A stretch of DNA of 64,000 nucleotides from Chryseolinea sp. H1M3-3 (lineage in GTDB: Bacteria > Bacteroidota > Bacteroidia > Cytophagales > Cyclobacteriaceae): the NCBI RefSeq assembly GCF_029360725.1, contig NZ_JARKMY010000009.1:62001-126000 (forward strand), written 5' to 3'. The notes beneath the pieces were generated by a model. The model had not been told where the DNA came from. It ran no database searches and saw nothing but the letters and a program-made list of their open reading frames with translations. The translations under genes and the position numbers were made by a program. Below are positions 9,214-16,592 of the stretch, in pieces; the stretch's first letter is position 1, and every line of letters begins with the position of its first letter.

Positions 9214-10503
9214 ATGATGAAAAAAGTGAAATTGTTTTTGAATGTGCTGTTGACTATGGCTTTTTTATCCCTGGCCACTGCAGTAATTGTAAGCTGTAGT
9301 GATGATGATGATCCCGTTGATCTTACGCTGACTGCATTGACTGCCGGCACTTCTGATTTAAATGGCGCTACCAGCCCAACCGATGTTCCTGTTGATGCCG
9401 TCATCACGGCGACTTTCTCCGATAATATTGATGCTGCAACAGCTACAGATGCGAACATAGTATTGTCGCGAGAGTTTGATGATTCAGAAGTAGAAAAGAC
9501 CATTGCTGTTTCGGGGAATACCGTTACGATTACACCGAATGACGATCTGTTTGCCGGCGATCAATATAATGTCGCTTTCAACATAGGACTACAATCAACT
9601 GCGGGCAAACCAATGTCAGCAGTTACGCGAACCTTCGCCACACCCGGGATTGGAATTGGTACTGCGCCTAAGTCGTCCGATCAGGTTCTTTATCTTCAAT
9701 TTAACGGAACGATTGAAGATGCAACGGCGAATGCTACTACGGTATCTGAGCAAGTTGGATATACCGATGACCGCTTTGGGAACGCAAATAGCGCCGCAAA
9801 CTTCCGAGGCGCAACGGCCGCAGGAAATGGTGACATTGTTGAACTTTCCGGCGATGCGCTGATCAATCCTAACGCTACGTTTAGCGTATGGTTTAAGATC
9901 GACGCAGCAGATTATGATGATCCTAATGGCAGTCGCGTAATGTTTGGATTAGGTGCGCTGCATGGGTATTTCTTTGAGGTTGGCTCAGGTGGCGTCGATT
10001 GGATGAAATTCCCGACCAATCACAAAGTAGCTGAGGCTGGTACACCTGATCATAACTATGGCACCGCTTGGACCGATTTCATCAATGGCGGATCACCCGT
10101 AGCCGGACAGTTGCTTTTTAATTATTCTGGTGCAATTTCTTCGCTCGTAGCAGATGGTGAATGGCACCAAATGGCGCTAACCTATGATGCGACTACATCA
10201 CTAAAGACGTTCTTTATTGACGGTGTCAAAATTATGCAAGCTGACATTGATTTGAATACAACAGAATGGCTTTTGAAGGAGATGGCATTGGCTGATAAAG
10301 ATGATTCGAATACCGCATTAACCGGCGTTGATGCAAAACTAGCCCTGGGATTCGGTGCCAGCAAGGCAAATACCAATCCTGATTGGATGAATTATTCTAC
10401 GGCAACTAATACCTATAAAGGAGCTATGGACGATTTCAGAATGTTCGATACTGCACTTACTGAAAGTGAGGTACAGGCTTTATTCAATGCTGAAAAACCC
10501 TAA
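9214..10503 (+). CDS. Ig-like / LamG-domain lipoprotein of the SusCD locus (probable surface glycan-binding protein)
   Basis: This 429-residue lipoprotein (lipobox I-V-S-C-S-D-D-D-D, Cys28; the acidic run after Cys resembles a Bacteroidota surface-export signal) has two parts. Residues 35-140 form an SbsA-type Ig-like domain (A-T-F-S-D-N-I-D ... F-A-G-D-Q-Y-N-V-A-F). Residues 150-425 form a concanavalin-A/LamG-like jellyroll (L-Y-L-Q-F-N-G-T-I-E-D-A-T, F-S-V-W-F-K-I-D, D-G-E-W-H-Q-M-A-L-T-Y-D, M-D-D-F-R-M-F-D-T-A-L-T). LamG folds bind or occasionally cleave glycans, and no catalytic motif is obvious here. Its position between SusD and the hydrolase suggests a cell-surface glycan-binding protein. 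A hairpin follows the stop codon. Confidence 0.8.
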   Translation: MMKKVKLFLNVLLTMAFLSLATAVIVSCSDDDDPVDLTLTALTAGTSDLNGATSPTDVPVDAVITATFSDNIDAATATDANIVLSREFDDSEVEKTIAVSGNTVTITPNDDLFAGDQYNVAFNIGLQSTAGKPMSAVTRTFATPGIGIGTAPKSSDQVLYLQFNGTIEDATANATTVSEQVGYTDDRFGNANSAANFRGATAAGNGDIVELSGDALINPNATFSVWFKIDAADYDDPNGSRVMFGLGALHGYFFEVGSGGVDWMKFPTNHKVAEAGTPDHNYGTAWTDFINGGSPVAGQLLFNYSGAISSLVADGEWHQMALTYDATTSLKTFFIDGVKIMQADIDLNTTEWLLKEMALADKDDSNTALTGVDAKLALGFGASKANTNPDWMNYSTATNTYKGAMDDFRMFDTALTESEVQALFNAEKP

Positions 10504-10527
10504 AAGAAATTATTAACCTAAACTTTG

Positions 10528-10564
10528 GAAAGGTTTCTGGATTTTCCAGGAACCTTTCTATTTT
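10528..10564 (+). terminator. Intergenic hairpin (terminator or attenuator) before the GH144-like gene
   Basis: A 14-bp stem (left arm 10528-10541, right arm 10545-10558, one G-U pair) closes on a three-base TTT loop and is followed by T-rich sequence. It sits between the LamG gene stop and the ATG at 10575. The shape is that of an intrinsic terminator, which would lower expression of the hydrolase relative to SusCD, or of a processing/stabilising hairpin. Confidence 0.65.
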
Positions 10565-10574
10565 GTTTCCTCAT

Positions 10575-12554
10575 ATGAATTCAAGAAAGATTTTCTTCTG
10601 GTCGATACTGCTCGTTGTTTTTCAGATTTCCTGTAGCGAAGATGACGGGAAAGAGGGCGCGTTAATGCAGTTATCGAGTGTTAAAGTTGGGGACTATAAT
10701 CTTGATTTGAATAATTTTGGAAATAATACGTTAGCACCTGTTAACGAGCCGATCGTTGCTACATTTTCGGTACCACTGGAAATTGCGACACTACAACAAA
10801 ACGTTCGGCTAACGCAAACTTCAACAGGTACTGATATTGCGCTTTCTTTTTCGTTCCTGAATAACAACGCAACTTTTTCAGCTTTGCCAGATCAGCCGCT
10901 GGCTGAAGGCGAACAATACGATTTGACACTGTCAAGCGACTTGAGGGGGGCCGCTGGCGAAACATTTTCAGGATATTCCATTGAATTTGAGACCACTCCT
11001 AAATCCTTGAAAGTTGTATCGCTTACCTTGGGTGGCGTTGATGGTTTGCAGGCTGGTCGCATTACCGATGTTCCTTGTGAAGGCGCTGTTTTGGAAGTTA
11101 CATTCGATGAGGCACTGGATCCCTCGACAGTAACGCCCGATAACTTCAAAGTATCGGGTAATAATATTGTACTGCCCATATCCATCGCGTTATCACAGGA
11201 AGATAAAAAAGTTTCGATTTCAGTTAATCAGAAATTTCGTGACTTAACACGATACCAGTTACTGATTACCGATAAGGTGAAGGGTAATAAGCAGGAGAGC
11301 CTGCAGCAATTCTCTAAGTTTTTTTATACGGCACCAGACCCTACACCAGATTTTCCGGTCATCGCAGATGAGGCATTGTTGACGTTGGTTCAACAGCAGA
11401 CTTTTAAATACTTCTGGGATTTTGCCCATCCGGCCAGTGGTATGGCCCGCGAGCGAAATTCTTCTGGAAATATAGTCACCAGCGGAGGTACTGGGTTTGG
11501 AATTATGGCCATCATTGTTGGTATGGAAAGAAACTTTATTTCCCGCAACCAGGGGGTAGAACGATTAGATAAGATTGTTACTTTCCTGGAAAATGCTGAT
11601 CGCTTTCACGGAGCCTGGTCACATTGGATTGATGGAAACACCGGCCAAGTTGTTCCCTTCAGTGCAAAGGATGATGGCGGCGACCTTGTTGAAACTTCTT
11701 TTTTGATTCAGGGCCTTCTCACATTTCGCCAATATCTGCAGCCTGCAGATACCGTGGGAAACAATTTAATTAAACGCATTAACGAGATGTGGAAAACGGT
11801 TGAGTGGGATTGGTACCGAAAAAATAATGAGCAGGTTTTGTATTGGCATTGGTCGCCGGAATTTGATTGGGCAATGAATTTTCCATTGTACGGATACTTC
11901 GAAGAACAAATCACCTATGTACTGGCTGCTGCCTCGCCATCGCATTCAATACCAAAAAGCGTATATACCAATGGTTATGGAAAAAATGGCGCGATTAAAA
12001 AAGGAAATACATTTTATGATTACACACTTCCTCTCGAAAGTCCGAGCCCGTTGTTTTGGGTGCATTACTCGTACCTCGGATTAGATCCACATTTCACGGA
12101 CGACTTCGCGAATTATTGGGACCAGAATGTGAATGCAACATTGATCAACCAGGCTTATTGTATCGACAACCCGAAAAATTACGTCGGTTACAGTGATTCC
12201 TTTTGGGGACTTACATCGAGTGATAACCAAAACGGATACGCGGCGCACTCACCAACAAATGACCTGGGTGTGATCGCACCAACGGCCGCCTTATCATCTT
12301 TTCCTTATACACCAACGGAGTCGATGAAGGCACTTAAGTTTTTTTATTACACCCTCGGTGACCGGCTGTGGGGTGAGTATGGATTTTATGATGCAATTAA
12401 TGTTACTGAAGGATGGACGGCAAACTCATATTTGGCCATCGACCAGGGACCGACTATTGTGATGATTGAAAATTATCGAACTGGATTGTTATGGGATTTA
12501 TTTATGTCGGCTCCTGAAGCGCAGACTGCTAAGACCGTGTTAGGATTTCAGTAG
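10575..12554 (+). CDS. Glycoamylase-fold (GH144-like) lipoprotein glycoside hydrolase
   Basis: This 659-residue lipoprotein (start ATG 10575 chosen over an upstream TTG; lipobox F-Q-I-S-C, Cys20) carries two SbsA-like Ig domains (about residues 30-255) and an (alpha/alpha)6-barrel domain of the glycoamylase family PF10091 (about residues 270-650). Characteristic segments are F-K-Y-F-W-D-F-A-H-P-A-S-G-M, G-G-T-G-F-G-I-M-A, F-H-G-A-W-S-H-W-I-D-G, D-D-G-G-D-L-V-E-T-S-F-L-I-Q-G-L-L and E-G-W-T-A-N-S-Y-L-A-I-D-Q-G-P. Characterised Bacteroidota members of this fold (GH144) cleave beta-1,2-glucan, so that is the best guess for the substrate. It is the only hydrolase of the locus, and no GH3 beta-glucosidase follows. 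Confidence 0.85.
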   Translation: MNSRKIFFWSILLVVFQISCSEDDGKEGALMQLSSVKVGDYNLDLNNFGNNTLAPVNEPIVATFSVPLEIATLQQNVRLTQTSTGTDIALSFSFLNNNATFSALPDQPLAEGEQYDLTLSSDLRGAAGETFSGYSIEFETTPKSLKVVSLTLGGVDGLQAGRITDVPCEGAVLEVTFDEALDPSTVTPDNFKVSGNNIVLPISIALSQEDKKVSISVNQKFRDLTRYQLLITDKVKGNKQESLQQFSKFFYTAPDPTPDFPVIADEALLTLVQQQTFKYFWDFAHPASGMARERNSSGNIVTSGGTGFGIMAIIVGMERNFISRNQGVERLDKIVTFLENADRFHGAWSHWIDGNTGQVVPFSAKDDGGDLVETSFLIQGLLTFRQYLQPADTVGNNLIKRINEMWKTVEWDWYRKNNEQVLYWHWSPEFDWAMNFPLYGYFEEQITYVLAAASPSHSIPKSVYTNGYGKNGAIKKGNTFYDYTLPLESPSPLFWVHYSYLGLDPHFTDDFANYWDQNVNATLINQAYCIDNPKNYVGYSDSFWGLTSSDNQNGYAAHSPTNDLGVIAPTAALSSFPYTPTESMKALKFFYYTLGDRLWGEYGFYDAINVTEGWTANSYLAIDQGPTIVMIENYRTGLLWDLFMSAPEAQTAKTVLGFQ

Positions 12555-12638
12555 TGTTGAGGTGTTGAAGTTCGAAGTGTTGAAGTTCTGTGATTTTAAA
12601 TAAGTGATGCGGTGTTGGGGTTCGAGGTGTTGAAGGTC
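12555..12638. repeat. Short degenerate direct repeats (GTGTTGAAGTTCGA type)
   Basis: Between the hydrolase and the dehydrogenase, units of the form GTGTTGAAGTTCGA recur about four times with variations (GGTGTTGAAGTTCGA, AGTGTTGAAGTTC, GGTGTTGGGGTTCGA, GGTGTTGAAGGTCG). A related run lies in the dapA leader at 20661-20691. The function is unknown. Confidence 0.6.
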
Positions 12639-12667
12639 GCCATTCAGTTTTTTGTGCTTTATGGATT

Positions 12668-13576
12668 CTATTCTTCGCCGAGACTGCCATAGATGGAGGC
12701 AAGCATACCGCGCGGCATTATTCTGGTGAAACCGGATGTGATCTTCGCCAAAGTACCTGGCACGATAATCATTTTACCATTCAGTGTTTCTCTTACGGCA
12801 GTCTCGCCGACACGTGAAGGGGGTACGGCCATTTGCATGCCGATGAAACCAAGCCGCCGTTTGGTATCTGCTTTAATACTTGGCTTTGTAAACACAGGCC
12901 CGGGGTGTAAGCAGCTAACACTGATATTTCTTTTTTTAAGTTGATGTCTGAGGTTATAGCTAAAAAATGTAACGGCTGATTTTGTTGCTGAATACATATT
13001 CTTCGATGGGATGGGAGCGAAGCCTGCCATGCTGCTAACATTTAAAATAAAGGAGGGCGCATTTTTTTCCAGCAAGGGAAGTAATTGCAAACTGAGGGAC
13101 ATACAGGATTCGATGTTCAGATTCACCATATAGTAAAGCGTATCCAGCGGCACTTTCAGATAATCGTTGGTACCGCCCAATCCAGCTACATTACAAAGCA
13201 TTTTTAGTGGAATATCATTTTTTATACACCATTTTGAGATTTCGGCCGCCGACGTTCTTTTGCTTAAATCATAGCTCATAATCTCCACTTGGATATTGTA
13301 CTTATTCTCAAGCTTTTCCTTTGCCTCCAAAAGCGGTGTATGGTGTCGCGCAACCAAGATCAAATTATATTGCCGTAGAGCCAATGCCTCGGCAATAGCA
13401 TAACCAATTCCTTTACTTCCTCCGGCTACCAATGCAAATGGGTTAGAATTTTTTGGATGAAATGACGTAGTCTCTGCTTTTAGCAATGAATCGCGCCGAA
13501 TAAAGATCGCTTTGGATTGAGGATACACATCTACCGTGCTGCATACAGCAATGAATAAAAAATAAAAAACTTTCAT
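12668..13576 (-). CDS. Short-chain dehydrogenase/reductase with N-terminal signal peptide
   Basis: This 302-residue protein is a classical SDR from about residue 46. It has the Rossmann motif A-G-G-S-K-G-I-G-Y-A-I-A, the N-V-A-G-L-G-G segment, catalytic Ser in N-V-S-S-M-A-G and the Y-S-A-T-K pair, followed by H-P-G-P-V-F-T-K, typical of DltE/COG0300 reductases. Unusually, the first 20 residues (M-K-V-F-Y-F-L-F-I-A-V-C-S-T-V-D-V-Y-P-Q) look like a signal peptide, followed by a 25-residue linker before the fold. No later Met stands close to the Rossmann strand, so the extension seems genuine. A cytosolic NAD(P)-dependent enzyme would not need it, so an anchored or periplasmic location is possible. 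Substrate unknown. Confidence 0.8.
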   Translation of the reverse strand: MKVFYFLFIAVCSTVDVYPQSKAIFIRRDSLLKAETTSFHPKNSNPFALVAGGSKGIGYAIAEALALRQYNLILVARHHTPLLEAKEKLENKYNIQVEIMSYDLSKRTSAAEISKWCIKNDIPLKMLCNVAGLGGTNDYLKVPLDTLYYMVNLNIESCMSLSLQLLPLLEKNAPSFILNVSSMAGFAPIPSKNMYSATKSAVTFFSYNLRHQLKKRNISVSCLHPGPVFTKPSIKADTKRRLGFIGMQMAVPPSRVGETAVRETLNGKMIIVPGTLAKITSGFTRIMPRGMLASIYGSLGEE

Positions 13577-13832
13577 GCTATGATATTAGGGATTCCTTGT
13601 CACTGTGAAACAAGCGCATTGTAAACTAAAGGGTGATTGATTCAATGTTAAAACAACGGATCGTCTTTAGTGTTGAATTAAAATGAAGAGGAATTGGGAA
13701 ATGGTGCCACTCGCAAGCTTGAAGGGTAACTGATGCAAGATAATGCCACTTTCTGAAAGCCTTCAACGGTAGAGAGTTTAAAAAAATTTGATATCCGCTT
13801 ACATGGATGGAATCGCGCGGGCGCGATGAATT
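13577..13832. other. Intergenic stretch with a GC palindrome
   Basis: No gene is seen. At 13812-13827 there is a perfect inverted repeat, ATCGCGC-GG-GCGCGAT, just beyond the restored end of the parE remnant, which could act as a weak transcription stop. Confidence 0.4.
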
Positions 13833-14118
13833 CTATATGCTTTTTAGTTGTCGCGCGGAATGATGTACACGAACTATTCCGACGACACTCGAATTTATTT
13901 TATAAATAATTCTGTAATTAACCTCTATTAATTCTCTGAGGTTCAGTATTAATTTCCGGGACAATTCGGCCAGAGTGAGGATTGTTTTCGAGTTGGTCAA
14001 CTCTGGAAATCAATTTTTCAATAAACTTGTCGGCATACACCTTTGAGTCCTTTGAGATATATTCGTGAATTGATCGGAGGTCTTCAATCGCAGACTCCGT
14101 CCAAATTATCTTCACCAT
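13833..14118 (-). pseudogene. parE: ParE/RelE-family toxin, frameshifted
   Basis: The intact frame from 14118 encodes only 66 residues (M-V-K-I-I-W-T-E-S-A-I-E-D-L-R-S-I-H-E-Y...H-S-G-R-I-V-P-E-I-N-T-E-P) and stops at 13918. Moving to the neighbouring frame at the E-P codons restores the rest of the ParE fold: L-R-E-L-I-E-V-N-Y-R-I-I-Y-K-I-N-S-S-V-V-G ending H-H-S-A-R-Q-L-K-S-I, stop at 13833. The restored product is about 94 residues, the usual ParE length. The lost part contains the conserved R-E-L...Y-R-I-I-Y core strand, so the 66-residue product is probably inactive. It overlaps the antitoxin gene by 7 bp. A sequencing error is the main alternative; there is no homopolymer at the shift. 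Confidence 0.8.
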
Positions 14119-14303
14119 TTCTTTGCTATCTCTTTTACTTGATCATGAGGAATTGTTTTTCCATTGTCAAGTTGCTGAAGTCCTTTTTCAACTTTTTCTA
14201 CAAAAATAAGTCTCTCGATCAGTTCCTCCAGCTCAAATTCTTGGGGGAATTCCTTTATCGTCTCTAACGCTTTATCCCTTTTCATTTTTGGAATTTTCTT
14301 CAA
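14112..14303 (-). CDS. Antitoxin of the parE-type module
   Basis: This 63-residue, highly charged protein (M-K-K-I-P-K-M-K-R-D-K-A-L-E-T-I-K-E-F-P...) lies directly upstream of the ParE-like toxin and overlaps its start by 7 bp (ATGGTGA), the usual antitoxin-first layout. The E-F-P-Q-E-F-E-L-E-E-L-I-E-R-L-I-F-V-E-K-V segment and C-terminal I-P-H-D-Q-V-K-E-I-A-K-K-W resemble the small helical antitoxins (often annotated as addiction-module or Phd-independent types) found beside ParE in Bacteroidota. The frame is intact. A second Met at 14285 is an alternative start. It should neutralise the toxin by direct binding and may autoregulate. Confidence 0.7.
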   Translation of the reverse strand: MKKIPKMKRDKALETIKEFPQEFELEELIERLIFVEKVEKGLQQLDNGKTIPHDQVKEIAKKW

Positions 14304-14533
14304 TTTACGAATTTTCTTGCAGACATTGTCCAGAGGGATCTTTACTAGTATTGACGTTATTGTGCTGCTTCATCTTCTGCGATTGATATTCTCTCGGTAT
14401 ATTTTATCTGGTAATAATGCCTTCTAATGAAACGCAGGATTGCGAAATCGTAGGAGTAGAAACTGAGCCACCTGTTAACGGCATAAGTATATTTTTGCGA
14501 GCTAACTAACCGGGTTTGTAGGCTATGGAAGAG

Positions 14534-14568
14534 AAATTAAAAAGGCAGTCCACCATTGCAACTGCCTT
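14534..14568 (-). terminator. Intrinsic terminator of the tRNA gene
   Basis: Read on the minus strand, AAGGCAGT pairs with ACTGCCTT across a 12-base (or slightly shorter) loop and runs into TTTTT-AATTT. It starts about 10 bp after the tRNA 3' end. Confidence 0.75.
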
Positions 14569-14577
14569 ATTATTAAG

Positions 14578-14651
14578 TGGGCCCAGCTGGGCACGATCCA
14601 GCGACCCCTTGATTATGAGTCAAGTGCTCTAACCAGCTGAGCTATGGGCCC
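14578..14651 (-). tRNA. ileX: tRNA-Ile2 (anticodon CAU, lysidine type)
   Basis: On the minus strand a 74-nt cloverleaf folds cleanly: acceptor GGGCCCA/TGGGCCC with discriminator A, D-stem GCTC/GAGC, anticodon stem CTTGA/TCAAG with loop CTCATAA (anticodon CAU), and T-stem GCTGG/CCAGC. CCA is not encoded. A CAU anticodon could mean Met, but the C4-G69 and C5-G68 acceptor pairs are those recognised by the lysidine synthetase TilS, favouring the AUA-decoding tRNA-Ile. The T-loop reads ATCGTGC, so the usual T54-A58 pair appears as A54-T58. Confidence 0.85.
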
Positions 14652-14833
14652 TAAAATATTGAGGGGCAATTTTACATATTTAATGTTAAAACACAACCTG
14701 TTTCAACACAAGAATCTCTTTGCACGGACCTTCTGTAACTTTAATCCTTTAAGTATTAACTGATAACCGTCTCCGTTTTGCAAACGAGCCGCAATGTTAC
14801 ATATTTGGGTTTGAATACACAAAAATTGACTGC

Positions 14834-15463
14834 GTGGCGACTGATCGTTCCATTAAAAATCTAATCTTTGACCTTGGTGGCGTTATTCTTGATCTATCTG
14901 TCGAAACTACGCTCCGTTCATTTGCTGATCTTTCGGGTATTGACACAGCGACGGTCAAAAAACTTTTCGTGACTTCGAAAGGATTTGAGGCCTATGAAAA
15001 AGGTGAAATCTCTGATGATGAATTCCGGGATTTTGTTAAACGGCTCTACAACATTTCGACGTCAAATGAAAAGCTGGATGCATGCTGGAATGCCATGTTG
15101 GCGAATATTCCTATTAAGAAACTGGAACTATTGCAAACATTGAAGACAAAGTACAATGTTTATTTGTTAAGCAATACAAACAATATCCACGTGCACTATA
15201 TCAACAATACTTTGCTCCCTAGAATAGAATGTAACTCGTTGGATGATTTTTTTCATCGTTCATATTATTCGCATCAGATGAAGAAAAGAAAACCGGATGC
15301 CGAGATTTTTCAACAAGTATTGGAGGAAGGAAATTTCAGGCCAGAGGAGACGTTGTTTTTGGACGATAATTCAGACAATATAAAAGGGGCCGGAAAACTC
15401 GGCATCAAGACGGTGCACGTGGTGAATCCAGACATGATCTTCGACTATTTTAATGAGCAGTGA
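14834..15463 (+). CDS. HAD-superfamily phosphatase (YihX-like, subfamily IA)
   Basis: This 209-residue hydrolase starts at a GTG (no in-frame ATG is near) and shows the HAD motifs in order: F-D-L-G-G-V-I-L-D (nucleophile Asp13), motif II Y-L-L-S-N-T-N-N near residue 115, the Lys in R-K-P-D-A-E-I-F near 155, and motif IV L-F-L-D-D-N-S-D-N-I near 178. A helical cap lies between motifs I and II. Relatives dephosphorylate small sugar phosphates such as alpha-D-glucose 1-phosphate, but the substrate here is unknown. Its stop overlaps the start of the site-2 protease gene by 11 bp, so the two are co-translated. Confidence 0.85.
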   Translation: MATDRSIKNLIFDLGGVILDLSVETTLRSFADLSGIDTATVKKLFVTSKGFEAYEKGEISDDEFRDFVKRLYNISTSNEKLDACWNAMLANIPIKKLELLQTLKTKYNVYLLSNTNNIHVHYINNTLLPRIECNSLDDFFHRSYYSHQMKKRKPDAEIFQQVLEEGNFRPEETLFLDDNSDNIKGAGKLGIKTVHVVNPDMIFDYFNEQ

Positions 15464-16592
15464 TCAAAAAAGAGTTTTATTACAACTCGGTTTATTTATA
15501 GTAACACTTATCACCACGACGATTGCTGGTGCGGAATGGACGTATGGCCGTTCCGTATTTGCCCCGGATTATAAGTGGGCAGATTTTCTCAGCGGTTTCG
15601 AATTCTCCATCCCGTTCCTATTAATTTTAACAGTACATGAGTTTGGACACTACTTCGTTGCCAAGTATCATAAAATATCTGTAACCCTTCCATATTACAT
15701 TCCAATTCCGCCACTACCGTTTTCTATCGGGACGATGGGTGCTGTGATACGGCTGCGGGAAAAAATATTTTCAAAAAAACAAAATTTTGACATTGGAATT
15801 GCTGGCCCGCTGGCGGGATTTATTACAGCTTTGATCGTATTGTATTATGGATTCTCAACCTTACCTGACCCGCAGTATATTTTTCAAATTCACCCTGAAT
15901 ATGAACAATACGGATTGAACTATGCAGATCATGTTTACGAAAATCAGAAAGAAAGTATCATCGATATTACCATCGGAAAGAATCTCTTATTTCTGTTTTT
16001 TGAAACCTATGTTGCAGATCCCAGTCGCATGCCTAATCCGCATGAGATCATGCATTATCCGGTAATATTCGCAGGATTTCTTTCACTGGTTTTTACTTTT
16101 TTAAACCTACTGCCAATTGGTCAATTGGACGGCGGACATGTAGTGTACGGCTTATTCGGTTTTAAAACACACAGGATCATCGCCAGTATTGTGTTTGTGG
16201 CGTTGCTCTTTTATGCTGGCATCGGCGTTGTAACGCCACGGGATAGTCCTGATGACTTATTGTTTTGGGTTCCCGGCGGAATTGCTTTTTTATACCTTGC
16301 CTTATCAGGTTTAGGACTGCCAAAAAGGGACACGATGATGTATGCCGTATTGATGTTCGCGGCGTTGTTTGTTTTATCGTGGGTTTATCCAACGCTGCAA
16401 GGTTATTCCGGATGGCTTTTGTTTGGCTTTCTCATCGGCAGGTTTATCGGCATTCAGCATCCACCTTCAGAGATAGAGGAGCCGTTAGATACCAAGCGAA
16501 TTATTATCGGTTGGTTATCACTGATCATATTTGTGATATGTTTTAGTCCGGCGCCCTTGAATATCACCCAGGTAATCGTAGACAAACCTTAA
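15453..16592 (+). CDS. Site-2 protease family (M50) membrane metalloprotease
   Basis: This 379-residue multi-pass membrane protein has the zinc motif H-E-F-G-H at residues 62-66 inside a hydrophobic helix and the third ligand in N-L-L-P-I-G-Q-L-D-G-G-H near residue 225, the two signatures of intramembrane S2P proteases. P-L-P-F-S-I-G-T-M-G-A-V-I lies between them, as in the EGY1/YwhC-like branch, and no PDZ domain is visible (unlike RseP). About seven hydrophobic segments are seen. It probably cleaves membrane-anchored regulators; substrate unknown. It overlaps the HAD gene by 11 bp and the convergent biotin carboxylase gene by 4 bp. Confidence 0.9.
   Translation: MSSDQKRVLLQLGLFIVTLITTTIAGAEWTYGRSVFAPDYKWADFLSGFEFSIPFLLILTVHEFGHYFVAKYHKISVTLPYYIPIPPLPFSIGTMGAVIRLREKIFSKKQNFDIGIAGPLAGFITALIVLYYGFSTLPDPQYIFQIHPEYEQYGLNYADHVYENQKESIIDITIGKNLLFLFFETYVADPSRMPNPHEIMHYPVIFAGFLSLVFTFLNLLPIGQLDGGHVVYGLFGFKTHRIIASIVFVALLFYAGIGVVTPRDSPDDLLFWVPGGIAFLYLALSGLGLPKRDTMMYAVLMFAALFVLSWVYPTLQGYSGWLLFGFLIGRFIGIQHPPSEIEEPLDTKRIIIGWLSLIIFVICFSPAPLNITQVIVDKP

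Noticed and set aside
14043-14267. 74-residue plus-strand ORF opposite the toxin-antitoxin genes
   Set aside because: Antisense shadow of parE and its antitoxin, with no domain features.
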